NCBI RefSeq assembly: GCF_014837155.1
Contig: NZ_JACYHA010000012.1
Span: 1 to 64,000, forward strand
DNA: 64,000 nt
Direction of reading: 5' to 3'
From: Litchfieldia stipae
GTDB lineage: Bacteria > Bacillota > Bacilli > Bacillales > Bacillaceae_L
How positions within the stretch are numbered: position 1 is the stretch's first letter; each line of letters begins with the position of its first letter. A program made the position numbers and the translations under genes. Under the pieces are notes generated by a model. That model saw nothing but the letters and a program-made list of their open reading frames with translations. It searched no databases and was not told where the DNA came from. This document shows positions 26,717 through 36,214 of this stretch, piece after piece.

Positions 26717-27226
26717 ATTTATGGGAAGTGAAAAATGAAGGTAGTACTTCAATCCTAAGAATCCAAAGCGCTCCTTACCTTTATAGTGAAAGCCGATTTT
26801 TTCATATAAATGAATGGCTCGGTGGTTTCCTTTATTTACAGCTAGAACAATCTCGTCAAATTCACAAAAATACTCCTGCAAAAATGGACGTAGTGCCCTG
26901 AAGGCATCGGTTGCGTAGCCTTTACCTTGATCCTTCAAATTAATTGAAAGGGCACGAAGGAGAATCGCTCTCGGGTTTGCTGTATAGCCTTTGATCTCAG
27001 GTCCATAGTGCAATATAAAGAAACCCACTGGCGTTCTACCATGTTGGATGACAACTGGGAATCGATAGGGGTCTTGAATAGCAAGCTCAATCACATCCTT
27101 TGGTAATGCCGTGAATTTAAGCTGTGATGGTGTTAGGTAAAAGCTTTGTAGAGCTTGGTGATGCCCATGATGATAAGGACGAAGAGTAATAGGCGAAGCT
27201 TCCACTAATGACTTTAACATGTTCAT
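26696..27226 (-). CDS. GNAT family N-acetyltransferase
   Basis: 176-aa acetyltransferase of the GNAT fold. The acetyl-CoA binding region is LKDQGKGYATDAFRAL (the Q/RxxGxG/A loop), followed by the NKGNHRAIHLYEKIGF motif of ribosomal/antibiotic-type GNATs. Target unknown. I start at ATG 27226, with GGAG four bases upstream (second ATG at ten); the longer frame has no ribosome binding site. The 53-bp array begins about 130 bp upstream of this start. Confidence 0.85.
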   Translation of the reverse strand: MNMLKSLVEASPITLRPYHHGHHQALQSFYLTPSQLKFTALPKDVIELAIQDPYRFPVVIQHGRTPVGFFILHYGPEIKGYTANPRAILLRALSINLKDQGKGYATDAFRALRPFLQEYFCEFDEIVLAVNKGNHRAIHLYEKIGFHYKGKERFGFLGLKYYLHFSLPINENRAIR

Positions 27227-27360
27227 GTCACTCCAACTGAAATAAGATAAAATCATTCTACCAAAGCCCATTTGAAAAATTCATCGAAACCTGTCTTTGA
27301 ACATTGTGATTTTTGAATTGTGGTGACATTATTTAAAAATGCTGGGGGGTGAGGGTATCT

Positions 27361-28420
27361 AGTTACCTCAGCCTGCACCTCTCAGGCGCTTGAGGGCACT
27401 ACTTCGCTCTTCTAGGTACCTCATCCTGCTCTTCTCACTGGTTTGAGGGCACTACTTCACTCTTCTAGGTACCTCATCCTGCTCTTCTCACTGGTTTGAG
27501 GGCTCTTCTCCGCTCTTCTAGGTACCTCATTCTGCTCTTCCCACTGGTTTGAGGTCACTACTTCACTCTTCTAGGTACCTCATCCTGCTCTTCCCACTAG
27601 TTTGAGGGCACTACTTCGCTCTTCTAGGTACCTCATCCTGCTCTTCTCACTGGTTTGAGGTCACTACTTCACTCTTCTAGGTACCTCATCCTGCTCTTCT
27701 CACTGGTTTGAGGTCACTACTTCGCTCTTCTAGGTACCTCATTCTGCTCTTCCCACTGGTTTGAGGGCTCTTCTCCGCTCTTCTAGGTACCTCATTCTGG
27801 TCTTCCCACTGGTTTGAGGGCTCTTCTCCGCTCTTCTAGGTACCTCATCCTGCTCTTCTCACTGGTTTGAGGTCACTACTTCGCTCTTCTAGGTACCTCA
27901 TTCTGCTCTTCTCACTGGTTTGAGGGCTCTTCTCCGCTCTTCTAGGTACCTCATTCTGCTCTTCCCACTGGTTTGAAGTCACTACTTCGCTCTTCTAGGT
28001 ACCTCATCCTGCTCTTCTCACTGGTTTGAGGTCACTACTTCACTCTTCTAGGTACCTCATCCTGCTCTTCTCACTGGTTTGAGGTCACTACTTCGCTCTT
28101 CTAGGTACCTCATTCTGCTCTTCCCACTGGTTTGAGGGCTCTTCTCCGCTCTTCTAGGTACCTCATCCTGCTCTTCCCACTGGTTTGAGGTCACTACCCT
28201 GTGCTTCTAGGTACCTCACCCAGCACCTCTCAGGCGCTTGAGGTCACTACTCCGCTTTTCTAGTTACCTCATCCACTACTACTCAGCGGTTTCGAGACTC
28301 TACTCGGACCTTCTAGATACCTGATCCACTACTACTCAGCGGTTTCGGGACTCTACTCCGCTCTTCTTGTTACCTCATCCACTACTACTTGGAGCTTCAA
28401 AGGCACCACTCTACACTTTC
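27361..28420. repeat. 53-bp tandem repeat array (family A), 20 units
   Basis: Twenty units with anchors (AGGTACCTCA) every 53 bp from 27361 to 28368 without a single length change. Most units contain ACCTCA and, about 20 bp later, TGAGGT or TGAGGG, able to pair; at 28315 the arms are CCTGA and TCGGG, still pairable. The last three units (28262 on) and the first are diverged. No spacers and no coding frame. It fills the gap between the GNAT gene and the GNAT/nitrilase operon. Confidence 0.95.
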
Positions 28421-28451
28421 AACCTATCGCCCAACTCCCGAATCCAAATAC

Positions 28452-28482
28452 GAAAAAAACGGATCCTCCCATTGGAGAACCC
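28452..28482 (-). terminator. Terminator of the nitrilase/GNAT operon
   Basis: Minus strand GGTTCTCC-AATG-GGAGGATCC followed by a run of T. Confidence 0.75.
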
Positions 28483-28495
28483 GCTTTCGTTATCG

Positions 28496-29167
28496 TTAAA
28501 TAGGTTTCAATTCTACTGTTTCACTCTTTTTCAATGTGTCAATCATGTCTAACCATTGCTGTGGTTTGTTTGAAAGAACACTGTAATAAGTCGTTAAGAA
28601 ATCAACAACAAGCGCTGCTGGTAATTCGCTCACACTGTCATCTGTTGGCATAAATGATAACTGCAGTCCTTCAACCGCTGTTCCATCATTTTCCCAAGAC
28701 GGGTGAACATACTCTAAATCTAGACGCTTATAGCCAAGATGTGATAGCACTTCACGACGTACATATGGATCCATCGTTTTCACGCCACCAAATTCATGAT
28801 TCTCCCCATCATACGGATTATATATTTCAGCAAACATACCAAATAGCTCTTTGCCATTTGCTTTTGCTAGGTCATTTAGATCCTTCAAACGACTTTGCGC
28901 TAGGAATCGACCAATGCTCAAGCCTGGCTTCCCAACAATCGTGAAGTCTGTCATGGCAATATTCCAATCAGGGTAATAACGATATTCCGTCACCCCAACA
29001 ACTTCATCCTCATGTAAGGCAACAAACACACGGATACTAGGATCCTCCAGAGGCTCTTTCCAAAGGGAGTATTCTAATACTTCCTCCTTCGGAAACACTT
29101 CCTTCATTAAATCATGGAGCTTTTTAAATAGTGGATCATCTATGCTATTGACTCTAATATATTGCAT
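28496..29167 (-). CDS. GNAT-like N-acetyltransferase paired with a nitrilase
   Basis: 223-aa GNAT-fold protein (VFVALHEDEVVGVTEYRYY, GLSIGRFLAQSRLKDLNDLAKANGKELFGMFAEI). The usual Q/RxxGxG loop is weakened to PGLSIGRFL, so activity is uncertain. It begins 29 bp after the stop of a carbon-nitrogen hydrolase gene. In B. subtilis a GNAT and a nitrilase domain are fused in YhcX, so the pair here looks like the split version of the same system. ATG at 29167 with AGGAG close upstream. Confidence 0.8.
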   Translation of the reverse strand: MQYIRVNSIDDPLFKKLHDLMKEVFPKEEVLEYSLWKEPLEDPSIRVFVALHEDEVVGVTEYRYYPDWNIAMTDFTIVGKPGLSIGRFLAQSRLKDLNDLAKANGKELFGMFAEIYNPYDGENHEFGGVKTMDPYVRREVLSHLGYKRLDLEYVHPSWENDGTAVEGLQLSFMPTDDSVSELPAALVVDFLTTYYSVLSNKPQQWLDMIDTLKKSETVELKPI

Positions 29168-29196
29168 TAATTCGTCTCCTTTTGTCCTAAGATTCG

Positions 29197-30075
29197 TTAC
29201 TCGCCCTTACTCGCTGGACTATTCCAATCTGTGTATAAATCGGTACGACGGTCACGCCAAGTCGTAACAGAGCCCTTTTCTCTTACTTCATAAAGTAAGT
29301 TTAAATCTAAATCGGCTGTTACAATCATATCATTATTTAATTCACCTTCCACTAGAAGACCCTGTGGTGGGAATGGGATATCATTAGGCGTGATGACAGC
29401 TGCCTGCCCAAAATTGGCACGCATGAAATTAACCGTTGGAAGAGCTCCAACTGTACCAGTTAGAACAACATAGACTTGATTCTCAATCGTACGAGCATGA
29501 CTTGTGTAACGAACACGATGGAAGCCATGACGGTCATCTGTACATGATGGACAAAAGATGACGTCAGCTCCTTTTGCTTTCGCCATGCGAACAATTTCAG
29601 GAAATTCGATATCATAACAGGTTAAAATCGCAATTCTACCCTTATCTGTATCGAACACATTTAATTCATTTCCTGGAGCCATTTTCCACTCATTTACTTC
29701 AGTTGGTGTGATATGAAGCTTTGCCTGCTCTGCAATCCGACCATCTGGGTAAAATAAGTGTGCAACATTATATAATTTATCATCTTTACGAATGACATGA
29801 GTTCCCCCAATAATGTGCATGCCTGTTTTCATCGCGAAAGAAGAAAAGAGCTGGCGGTATTGCTCTGTGAAGCCTGGTAATTCATTGATTGTTAGGTTTG
29901 TTCCTTGATCGCTTCCAATCGAAAGTAATTGTGTTGTGAAAAACTCTGGAAACAGCACAAATTCTGATCCATACTCTTCAGCCGTTTTTATATAGTGTTC
30001 ACACTGTTTTGCAAAATCGTCAAAGGACTGAATGGTATGAAGATGATATTGCACTGCAGAAACACGTAGCTTCAT
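29197..30075 (-). CDS. Carbon-nitrogen hydrolase (nitrilase superfamily)
   Basis: 292-aa amidohydrolase with the Glu-Lys-Cys triad: Glu in EFVLFPEFFTTQ, Lys in QAKLHITPTE, Cys in AILTCYDIEFPE. A second Glu (TEVNEWKMAPG) follows the Lys as in the superfamily. Cytosolic, likely acting on a linear amide or N-carbamoyl compound; substrate unknown. First gene of an operon with the GNAT-like protein at 28496-29167. AAGGAGGAG lies before ATG 30075. Confidence 0.92.
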   Translation of the reverse strand: MKLRVSAVQYHLHTIQSFDDFAKQCEHYIKTAEEYGSEFVLFPEFFTTQLLSIGSDQGTNLTINELPGFTEQYRQLFSSFAMKTGMHIIGGTHVIRKDDKLYNVAHLFYPDGRIAEQAKLHITPTEVNEWKMAPGNELNVFDTDKGRIAILTCYDIEFPEIVRMAKAKGADVIFCPSCTDDRHGFHRVRYTSHARTIENQVYVVLTGTVGALPTVNFMRANFGQAAVITPNDIPFPPQGLLVEGELNNDMIVTADLDLNLLYEVREKGSVTTWRDRRTDLYTDWNSPASKGE

Positions 30076-30177
30076 TTACTTCTCCTCCTTAAAATACATG
30101 TTAATCGTGATTATGAAACAAATCGACAAATTTAACAAGTACGAACTTTTTTGTTATAAAGTTTCCTGGAGGATACT

Positions 30178-30216
30178 ATGGATGATCTTAAGGATAAAAA
30201 GATCATCGGTATGTAG
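30178..30216 (+). other. Possible 12-codon leader-like ORF with hairpin
   Basis: ATG at 30178 is preceded by TGGAGG at ideal spacing and followed by 11 more codons (MDDLKDKKIIGM) and a stop. GATGATCTT and AAGATCATC inside it form a perfect 9-bp inverted repeat. Nothing downstream on this strand is a gene (the next gene is convergent), so it may be a relic or chance. Confidence 0.25.
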
Positions 30217-30277
30217 TATTACCTGTTTTCGTAAATATTTGGGACATAGTTATAATTCCCTATATTAGGATTTCATA

Positions 30278-30308
30278 AAAAGAAGACTACCAATCAGGTA
30301 GCCTTCCG
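30278..30308 (-). terminator. Chemoreceptor gene terminator
   Basis: Minus strand GGCTACC-TGATT-GGTAGTC followed by TTCTTTTT. Confidence 0.75.
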
Positions 30309-30315
30309 TGATAAT

Positions 30316-32001
30316 TTATACTTTAAACCTTGTTATTAAATCCTTCAGATCCTCTGCTAAATTAGATAACGCTGAGGCAGATGCAGCAATTTCTTCCATA
30401 GATGCAAGTTGTTCCTCGGCTGAAGCTGCTACACTCTGTGAATGCATGGACGTTTCTTCAGATATAGTAATAATTCCAAATACTGTTCCTGAAACTTCTT
30501 GTGTACTAGCCGATATTTGTTCAGATGTTGCTGCCATATCATTGGTTTGATCTGTTAATCTTCCCATAAAATCAAGAATTCCGTTAAAGTTTTCTCTAGT
30601 TTGGTTAACAACTGCTAACCCCTCTTGGACATCAACAGATACTTGTTCAATGGATTTGTTGGATTTGTCCATCTCTTCTTGTATCGTCTTAATCAGAGCT
30701 GAAATTTGTGAAGAGGATTGCTGAGATTGTTCAGCCAGTTTTCTAACTTCGTCTGCGACAACAGCAAAGCCTTTCCCGTGTTCACCAGCTCTAGCAGCTT
30801 CTATCGCTGCGTTTAATGCTAGTAAATTCGTTTGATTCGCAATATCATTTATAACATTTGTTATTTTCTCAATTTCTTGTGAGCGATGTTCAAGCGTTTT
30901 TATTGCTTCTCCACTTACTTGAACAGACTCATTAATAGCATTGATTTGCTTGACCGTATTATCGACAAACAAACCGCCCTCTTTAGCCTTTTCTACAGCC
31001 TGTATACTTACTTCTGAAACGACTGTCGCATTTTCAGCAATGGACTGTATTCCTCTTGTCACTTCCTCAAGAGCCATTGAGCTTTCTTGCACACTTTTAG
31101 TAGATTGTTCTGCACCATTAGCTACTTGTTGGATTGATTCTGTAATGGTCTCTGTAGCAATACTCGTTTGCTCAGAGCTTGCAGTCAGTTGTTCTGATGA
31201 AGAAGCTAGTTGTTCAGATGTAAACATTACCTCATTTATCATATTTCTAAGGCTTCCAGACATTTGGTTGTAGCTCACAGCTAAAGAGCCAAGTTCATCG
31301 CTTGAATGATCATCAATTTTTGTTGTAAAGTCACCATTTCCTGCAAGAGTAAGGGCATTAGAAACAATTGTAAGTCTCTTTTTCAAGTTATGGGTGAACC
31401 AATACACAATTGAAGTAGCCAAGGCAACCATAATAAGTAAAACAATGATAAATTTTATTAAAAAAGAAGATAGTATTTCATTTATTATTTGTTGAGAAGC
31501 ACCGATATACATAATTCCAACAACTTCCCCTGTTGCACTCTTCAATGGCATATATGCCGCTTGATAAGACTCTCCTGCCACATCTGCTTCGCCATAATAG
31601 TTTTCACCATTTTTTATAACAGCATCTACTACCTCAGGTGAAGCTTGGGTGCCAATCGCACGCTCTCCATCTCTCATTACATTAGTAGTTACACGTGTGT
31701 CACCTAGAAATATGGTAACCGTGTCCCCTGTATCTTCACCAATCTTATCTACGATTTCGTAGTTTTCGTTTATTAAAGAAGTTCCTTTATACAGCTTATT
31801 CTCTTTCACTTCCCAATCACCAGGGTACTTATTATTAACATATCTATAAGCTAGTCCTAGATCCCCTTTTGCTTTCTGTACAGCAAATTCATTGATTCCT
31901 TTTGTCACCTCTTGGATCACAACAAAACCAATAACTGTTGATAAAACAATGATTATTGATAACACAATTAGATTTATCTTTGTGCCTAATTTTAATTTCA
32001 T
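30316..32001 (-). CDS. Methyl-accepting chemotaxis protein
   Basis: 561-aa chemoreceptor. Order: N-terminal transmembrane helix (about 12-34), extracellular Cache-type sensor (about 35-180, with [25 protein letters not shown] and GVMYIG-like end), second transmembrane helix (about 187-208), HAMP, then the long signalling coiled coil with the hairpin tip [21 protein letters not shown] and [18 protein letters not shown] that contacts CheA/CheW. Ligand unknown. I start at ATG 32001, with GGGGAAAA upstream. Monocistronic. Confidence 0.95.
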   Translation of the reverse strand: MKLKLGTKINLIVLSIIIVLSTVIGFVVIQEVTKGINEFAVQKAKGDLGLAYRYVNNKYPGDWEVKENKLYKGTSLINENYEIVDKIGEDTGDTVTIFLGDTRVTTNVMRDGERAIGTQASPEVVDAVIKNGENYYGEADVAGESYQAAYMPLKSATGEVVGIMYIGASQQIINEILSSFLIKFIIVLLIMVALATSIVYWFTHNLKKRLTIVSNALTLAGNGDFTTKIDDHSSDELGSLAVSYNQMSGSLRNMINEVMFTSEQLASSSEQLTASSEQTSIATETITESIQQVANGAEQSTKSVQESSMALEEVTRGIQSIAENATVVSEVSIQAVEKAKEGGLFVDNTVKQINAINESVQVSGEAIKTLEHRSQEIEKITNVINDIANQTNLLALNAAIEAARAGEHGKGFAVVADEVRKLAEQSQQSSSQISALIKTIQEEMDKSNKSIEQVSVDVQEGLAVVNQTRENFNGILDFMGRLTDQTNDMAATSEQISASTQEVSGTVFGIITISEETSMHSQSVAASAEEQLASMEEIAASASALSNLAEDLKDLITRFKV

Positions 32002-32164
32002 GATTTTCCCCAAATGTATCTACCCCTATTGTTAATATTGAAAATAACTTATAGGTTACTATCGGTTTTTTTATGAAAATATTTATTTAATTACACTATG
32101 TAAATAGTGGAAACATCGAAAATAAAAAACGATCCTTCATCATTGAAGAATCGCCTTCTAAATT

Positions 32165-32452
32165 TTAAGCGTCACTTATTTTATTTTTCAAAGAGAAATA
32201 GGTAATGACACTTAAGGTAAGGTACATCAAACACAACATGTATCCTACTGTTATTGAATAATTAAATACATTATATATATTCATGATCCCTATTAAGATT
32301 AATATTCCAAGAAATAGATAGCCCTTTTTCATATTTTTACGAAAGATAGAAGAAAAGATAGCCAATGCTAAGACGGTTGTTATTAAGTGACCAACCAATA
32401 ACAACGCTCCCCATAACAAATCATTGTCTAGTGATATCCACTCTGGATACAT
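32165..32452 (-). CDS. Small membrane protein
   Basis: 95-aa protein with three predicted membrane helices (about 10-32, 40-60, 63-85) and no recognisable motif. ATG 32452 is chosen because AGGAGG precedes it by nine bases; an upstream in-frame ATG has no ribosome binding site. Family not recognised. Next to the chemoreceptor gene on the same strand, but about 160 bp away. Confidence 0.6.
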   Translation of the reverse strand: MYPEWISLDNDLLWGALLLVGHLITTVLALAIFSSIFRKNMKKGYLFLGILILIGIMNIYNVFNYSITVGYMLCLMYLTLSVITYFSLKNKISDA

Positions 32453-32501
32453 CCTCTTCCACCTCCTAAAGTTGTTTATAGGATTTTCATATAACATTTA
32501 G

Positions 32502-32545
32502 GCTGTTTCCGTATTAGTGTTACTTTTAAAGCCGCAGCCTAACTA
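32502..32545 (+). repeat. Solo left end of the palindromic element
   Basis: GGCTGTTTCCGTATTAGTG, then TTACTTTTAAAGCCGCAGCCT and nothing further: only the outer left end and the start of the left arm survive. Confidence 0.65.
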
Positions 32546-32562
32546 CTACAACACCATACTTA

Positions 32563-32958
32563 CTAACTTAAATGAAAATAGACAATTTCCCATATATGAC
32601 CATCTAGGTCTTTGAAATATCCTGAGTAACCCCAATCATATTCTTTTGGGTAAGAAGGGAGAAGGGTCCCACCAAATTCTACTGCTGCTTTTAAAATCGA
32701 ATCTACTTCGTCTTTACTTGCAGCTGTATGACTCAGAATTACTTTGGATGCATTTTGAAAATCATCTGATTGACTAAATTCCTCAAGCTCAGAACGAAGA
32801 TATAAGACCAATGATACATCTCCTTCTAAATCAAAAATAATATGATCTGATCCCTCAACTAACCCTGAGGTTGGTAGACCTAATCCATCTCTATAAAAGA
32901 CGATTGACTTCTCTAAATCAAGTACTGCAAGTGTAATGATATTTATTTTCGGCTTCAA
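32563..32958 (-). CDS. VOC (glyoxalase/bleomycin resistance-like) family protein
   Basis: 131-aa protein with two beta-alpha-beta-beta-beta modules (INIITLAVLDLEKSIVFYRDGLGL ... GYSGYFKDLDGHIWEIVYF). The DGHIWEI block is the typical C-terminal metal-site segment. Could be a glyoxalase, dioxygenase or resistance protein; not assignable. Start is TTG 32958 behind GGGGGA, fourteen bases after the stop of the 52-aa membrane protein gene at 32973-33131, so the two are probably one operon. Confidence 0.8.
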   Translation of the reverse strand: MKPKINIITLAVLDLEKSIVFYRDGLGLPTSGLVEGSDHIIFDLEGDVSLVLYLRSELEEFSQSDDFQNASKVILSHTAASKDEVDSILKAAVEFGGTLLPSYPKEYDWGYSGYFKDLDGHIWEIVYFHLS

Positions 32959-32972
32959 ATTTAATCCCCCAA

Positions 32973-33131
32973 CTATACAATGTTTAAGAGTTGAACAAAG
33001 ATAGAAACACACAAACTGATGAAAAATGTCATGAACCAATTTATTTTTTTGGTTGTTTTAAACAGGATATTAAGTACCGATCCAATTATCATGCATGCTA
33101 AAAATGCGACTAAGATCATGATATATTCCAT
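32973..33131 (-). CDS. 52-aa membrane protein upstream of the VOC gene
   Basis: Short open frame MEYIMILVAFLACMIIGSVL...NWFMTFFISLCVSIFVQLLNIV with two membrane helices (about 4-24 and 32-51) joined by a basic turn (KTTKKI), positive-inside style. GAGAGGGAG lies five bases before the ATG, better than for many larger genes here. The stop is 14 bases from the VOC start. Function unknown; a regulator- or resistance-associated small membrane protein is possible. Confidence 0.65.
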   Translation of the reverse strand: MEYIMILVAFLACMIIGSVLNILFKTTKKINWFMTFFISLCVSIFVQLLNIV

Positions 33132-33176
33132 ACAAACTCCCTCTCAATCCAAAAACATTATTTAAGGAACTAACCT

Positions 33177-33554
33177 TCAGTCACGTTCCATATTCTGAGT
33201 AATGACACTCATTCGATTCTTTCCCCATTCATACATCATCTCAACAATAGGTAGTAATGATTGACCGACCTCTGTCAGTGAATACTCCACTCTGGGTGGG
33301 ACTTCTGGGTAGGCTTCTCGGTGGACTATGCCGTCTTCAATTAGCTCTTTTAGTTGATTGGATAATATCTTATGAGTGATTTTCGGAAATAATTTTTGCA
33401 GTTCATTAAAACGATGTGCCCCATGTAGTCCTAAATGCCAAATAATGACGACTTTCCATTTGCCACTGATGACGGAAAGAGTTAATTCCTTCTCACAATT
33501 GAATTCTCCCTTTTCAATCTTCTCTCGTATTTCTTTTCTTAACAAATCAGACAT
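33177..33554 (-). CDS. HxlR-type winged-helix transcriptional regulator
   Basis: 125-aa regulator. [22 protein letters not shown] at residues about 20-41 and the [23 protein letters not shown] recognition helix followed by the wing ([16 protein letters not shown]) are the HxlR signature. HxlR proteins sense electrophiles or redox change through an N-terminal Cys; Cys20 here sits at that position. ATG 33554 has GGTG six bases upstream. It lies 46 bp upstream of the 52-aa protein/VOC pair, so it likely regulates or belongs to that unit. Confidence 0.9.
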   Translation of the reverse strand: MSDLLRKEIREKIEKGEFNCEKELTLSVISGKWKVVIIWHLGLHGAHRFNELQKLFPKITHKILSNQLKELIEDGIVHREAYPEVPPRVEYSLTEVGQSLLPIVEMMYEWGKNRMSVITQNMERD

Positions 33555-33594
33555 AATGAACACCATCCCTTCCCAATCGGATATTGGGTAATAA

Positions 33595-33633
33595 GAAGAA
33601 AGACCGTTGAAACTAGATCAACAGTCTTTCTTT
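33595..33633. terminator. Long hairpin upstream of the HxlR gene
   Basis: AAGAAAGACCGTTGA pairs with TCAACAGTCTTTCTT across AACTAGA, with one mismatch. Probably ends minus-strand transcription from glnS. Confidence 0.7.
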
Positions 33634-33651
33634 GTATGTGTTATATCATTT

Positions 33652-33798
33652 GGCTGTTTTTTTATAAATTGTTACTTTTATAGCCGCAACATGAATACAC
33701 TCCGCGTCCTGCGGGGTCTCACTTTGGCCACGCATCCCGCGGGAGTCTATGTGTATTCATGCTGCTAGAAATAAAACAATCACTTTAAGAAAACAACC
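33652..33798 (+). repeat. Dispersed palindromic element with both outer ends, abutting glnS
   Basis: Outer left GGCTGTTTTT (33652), arms GCAACATGAATACAC (33686) and GTGTATTCATGCTGC (ends 33765; one mismatch), short interior, outer right GAAAACAACC ending 33798. The last base overlaps the glnS stop codon (33798-33800). Confidence 0.9.
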
Positions 33799-35456
33799 TA
33801 TAATTTGAACGAGCTTTTAAGCGATACAATCAGATTGAAGACAAGCTGCTCTGCTGTTGTATGCTTTGGATCGACATTGAAGTAGCCATGTCTGAAGAAT
33901 TGGAACTTATCCTGTCCCTTCGCATCCTTCATATTTGGTTCAACAAATCCTTGAATGATTTCCAATGAGTTTGGATTCACTTGTTCAAGGAATGATTCTG
34001 TCTCTTCGCCTTCCTCGTTATCTAGAACAAGAGGGTTATACATACGGAATTCAGCAGGCACTGCTTGAGTCGCCTCTACCCAGTGTAGTGTTCCTTTTAC
34101 TTTTCTTCCTGTAAAGCCTGAACCACTCTTTGTTTCTGGATCATACGTACAACGAAGCTCAACAACATTGCCGTCCTCATCCTTAATCACTTCTTCACAC
34201 TTAATGAAATAAGCATGCTTCAAGCGCACTTCATTTCCTGGGAATAGACGGAAGTATTTCTTCGGTGGATCCTCCATAAAGTCATCCTGTTCAATATAAA
34301 TCTCACGAGAAAATGGGATTTGACGAGTTCCCATTTCTGGAACCTCTGGATTAATTTCAGCATCAAGCATTTCAACTTGACCTTCAGGGTAGTTTGTAAT
34401 CACGACTTTTAACGGCTTCAATACAGCCATTGTTCGAGGTGCTTTCAGCTTCAAATCTTCACGAGTGAAATGATCAAGCATTTGAGCATCTATTACACCG
34501 CTTCCCTTATGAACCCCAAGCTCCTTACAGAATTCGCGGATTGCTTCAGGTGTAAAGCCACGACGTCTTAGACCAGAAATGGTTGGCATACGTGGATCGT
34601 CCCAGCCATCAACAAACTTTTCATCAACAAGCTGCTTCAATTTACGCTTACTTAATACTGTATTTGTCAGGTTTAAGCGAGAAAATTCATACTGCTGTGG
34701 TTTAGCTTCTGTCTCACAGTGTTCAATCACCCAGTTATAAAGTGGGCGTTGGTCTTCAAATTCTAACGTACAGATGGAGTGAGTCACTCCTTCAATTGCG
34801 TCCTCTAATGGATGAGCAAAAGCATACATTGGATAAATGCACCATTTGTCACCTGTATTATGATGTGTTGCATGAGAGATTCGGTAAATAATTGGATCTC
34901 TTAAATTGATATTAGGAGAAGACATATCTATTTTTGCACGTAATACCTTTTCTCCATTTTGAAACTCACCATTTTTCATGCGTTCAAATAAATTTAGGCT
35001 TTCTTCGATACTACGATTGCGATATGGACTTTCTTTTCCTGGCTCTGTTAATGTCCCGCGATATTCACGGATTTCATCAGCAGATAAATCATCCACATAT
35101 GCTAGTCCTTTTTTGATTAACTTAACTGCATATTGATACATTTCATCAAAGTAGTTTGACGCAAAACGCAAATCATCCCAGTCAAACCCAAGCCATTTCA
35201 CATCTTCTTTGATTGCATTGACGTATTCCACATCTTCTTTTAGCGGATTCGTATCATCAAAACGTAAATTTGTTTTTCCATTGAATTCATCAGCTAATCC
35301 AAAGTTAATCACAATCGATTTCGCGTGACCTATATGTAAGTAACCATTTGGTTCAGGTGGAAAGCGTGTAATAATTTCCTTGTGCTTCCCTGACTCTAAG
35401 TCCTCAATTATTATATCCTTAATAAAGTTTGAAGCATGTGAAGTGCTCTTTTCCAT
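33798..35456 (-). CDS. glnS: Glutaminyl-tRNA synthetase
   Basis: 552-aa class I synthetase that charges tRNA-Gln with glutamine. The HIGH motif is [14 protein letters not shown] (residues 41-44), and [12 protein letters not shown] (about 266-277) is the KMSKS-type loop. The C-terminal anticodon-binding beta barrels are present and there is no YqeY extension. Full length. Most Bacilli instead make Gln-tRNA by GatCAB amidation, so this gene is noteworthy and probably acquired. ATG 35456 follows AAAGG at about 11 bases. No T-box is apparent upstream. The stop codon touches a palindromic element. Confidence 0.95.
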   Translation of the reverse strand: MEKSTSHASNFIKDIIIEDLESGKHKEIITRFPPEPNGYLHIGHAKSIVINFGLADEFNGKTNLRFDDTNPLKEDVEYVNAIKEDVKWLGFDWDDLRFASNYFDEMYQYAVKLIKKGLAYVDDLSADEIREYRGTLTEPGKESPYRNRSIEESLNLFERMKNGEFQNGEKVLRAKIDMSSPNINLRDPIIYRISHATHHNTGDKWCIYPMYAFAHPLEDAIEGVTHSICTLEFEDQRPLYNWVIEHCETEAKPQQYEFSRLNLTNTVLSKRKLKQLVDEKFVDGWDDPRMPTISGLRRRGFTPEAIREFCKELGVHKGSGVIDAQMLDHFTREDLKLKAPRTMAVLKPLKVVITNYPEGQVEMLDAEINPEVPEMGTRQIPFSREIYIEQDDFMEDPPKKYFRLFPGNEVRLKHAYFIKCEEVIKDEDGNVVELRCTYDPETKSGSGFTGRKVKGTLHWVEATQAVPAEFRMYNPLVLDNEEGEETESFLEQVNPNSLEIIQGFVEPNMKDAKGQDKFQFFRHGYFNVDPKHTTAEQLVFNLIVSLKSSFKL

Positions 35457-35599
35457 AAAAAACTCAACCTTTCTTCATCTATACCAGACATGATTCATAT
35501 TAATTGTAGTTATAACACAAATACTTGGAGATATCCATTGGTAGACTGGCTTCTCCCCGATTTCTGTCTCTTTCTCTATTCTACCAGAGTGTATAAAAG

Positions 35600-35626
35600 A
35601 ATAAACCCTAAGGAAGGGATTATTTA
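35600..35626 (-). terminator. Terminator of the MBL/TetR operon
   Basis: Minus strand AATAATCCC-TTCCTT-AGGGTTTATT then TTTT; overlaps the stop of the TetR gene. Confidence 0.6.
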
Positions 35627-36196
35627 CTCAGGGTTGCTACTAAATTTATTAACACCAACTAAATACGAATCAATCAATCTTCTCAAGCTATCATTGAGGT
35701 CTAACGATAAACCAAATCCCCCTTTTTGTTCAAGCGAAGCAAAGCCATGAAGGATACTTCTAAGCCCTCGGACTGCATGAATCGCATCTTCATCCTTTAA
35801 TTGATAGTATGCTAAAATCTGAACAGTTAAGTCAACAATCTTAGAGCCTGCCTGCTGCACACTCTCGTCATTTGGAGGAAGAAGAGCTGCCTCATACACC
35901 CCAGGATTCTCTCTCACAAAGGTAACGTAAGCTATACTCATCGCATGAATGGCTTCATTGCCGGAACGACCGACAGCCGCTTGCGTCAAAGCGTTATACA
36001 GCTGTTCAATTCCGTAGATCGTCAATTGCTTCTTTAAATCATCTAAACCAGCAATGTGATTATATAAAGAAGGGGATCGTACATTTAGTTTTTTGGCTAA
36101 GGAAGCTAGTGTAATCGCCTCAAGACCTTGTTCATTTATCATTTCTGCGGCTACTTTTAAAATTGTATTCGAATCTAAGCCAATTCTAGGGGACAT
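35624..36196 (-). CDS. TetR/AcrR family regulator with WHG domain
   Basis: 190-aa repressor-type regulator. The N-terminal helix-turn-helix (ILKVAAEMINEQGLEAITLASLAKKLNVRSPSLYNHI) is followed by a ligand-binding domain of the WHG type (HAVRGLRSILHGFASLEQKGGFG). It lies 18 bp after the MBL-fold gene, so it is the second gene of a two-gene operon and probably autoregulates it through the palindrome at 36966-36982. Ligand unknown. Confidence 0.92.
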   Translation of the reverse strand: MSPRIGLDSNTILKVAAEMINEQGLEAITLASLAKKLNVRSPSLYNHIAGLDDLKKQLTIYGIEQLYNALTQAAVGRSGNEAIHAMSIAYVTFVRENPGVYEAALLPPNDESVQQAGSKIVDLTVQILAYYQLKDEDAIHAVRGLRSILHGFASLEQKGGFGLSLDLNDSLRRLIDSYLVGVNKFSSNPE

Positions 36197-36214
36197 ACCG
36201 ATCTCCTTTCCAAC

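Noticed and set aside
27361-28420. CRISPR array
   Set aside because: Units are contiguous with no unique spacers, and no cas genes are near.
28367-28552. Small plus-strand frame at the end of the 53-bp array
   Set aside because: Begins in repeat DNA and overlaps the terminator and 3' end of a minus-strand gene; no ribosome binding site.
35457-35623. T-box riboswitch upstream of glnS
   Set aside because: No specifier-loop or T-box (TGGNACCGCG-like) sequence visible on the minus strand.
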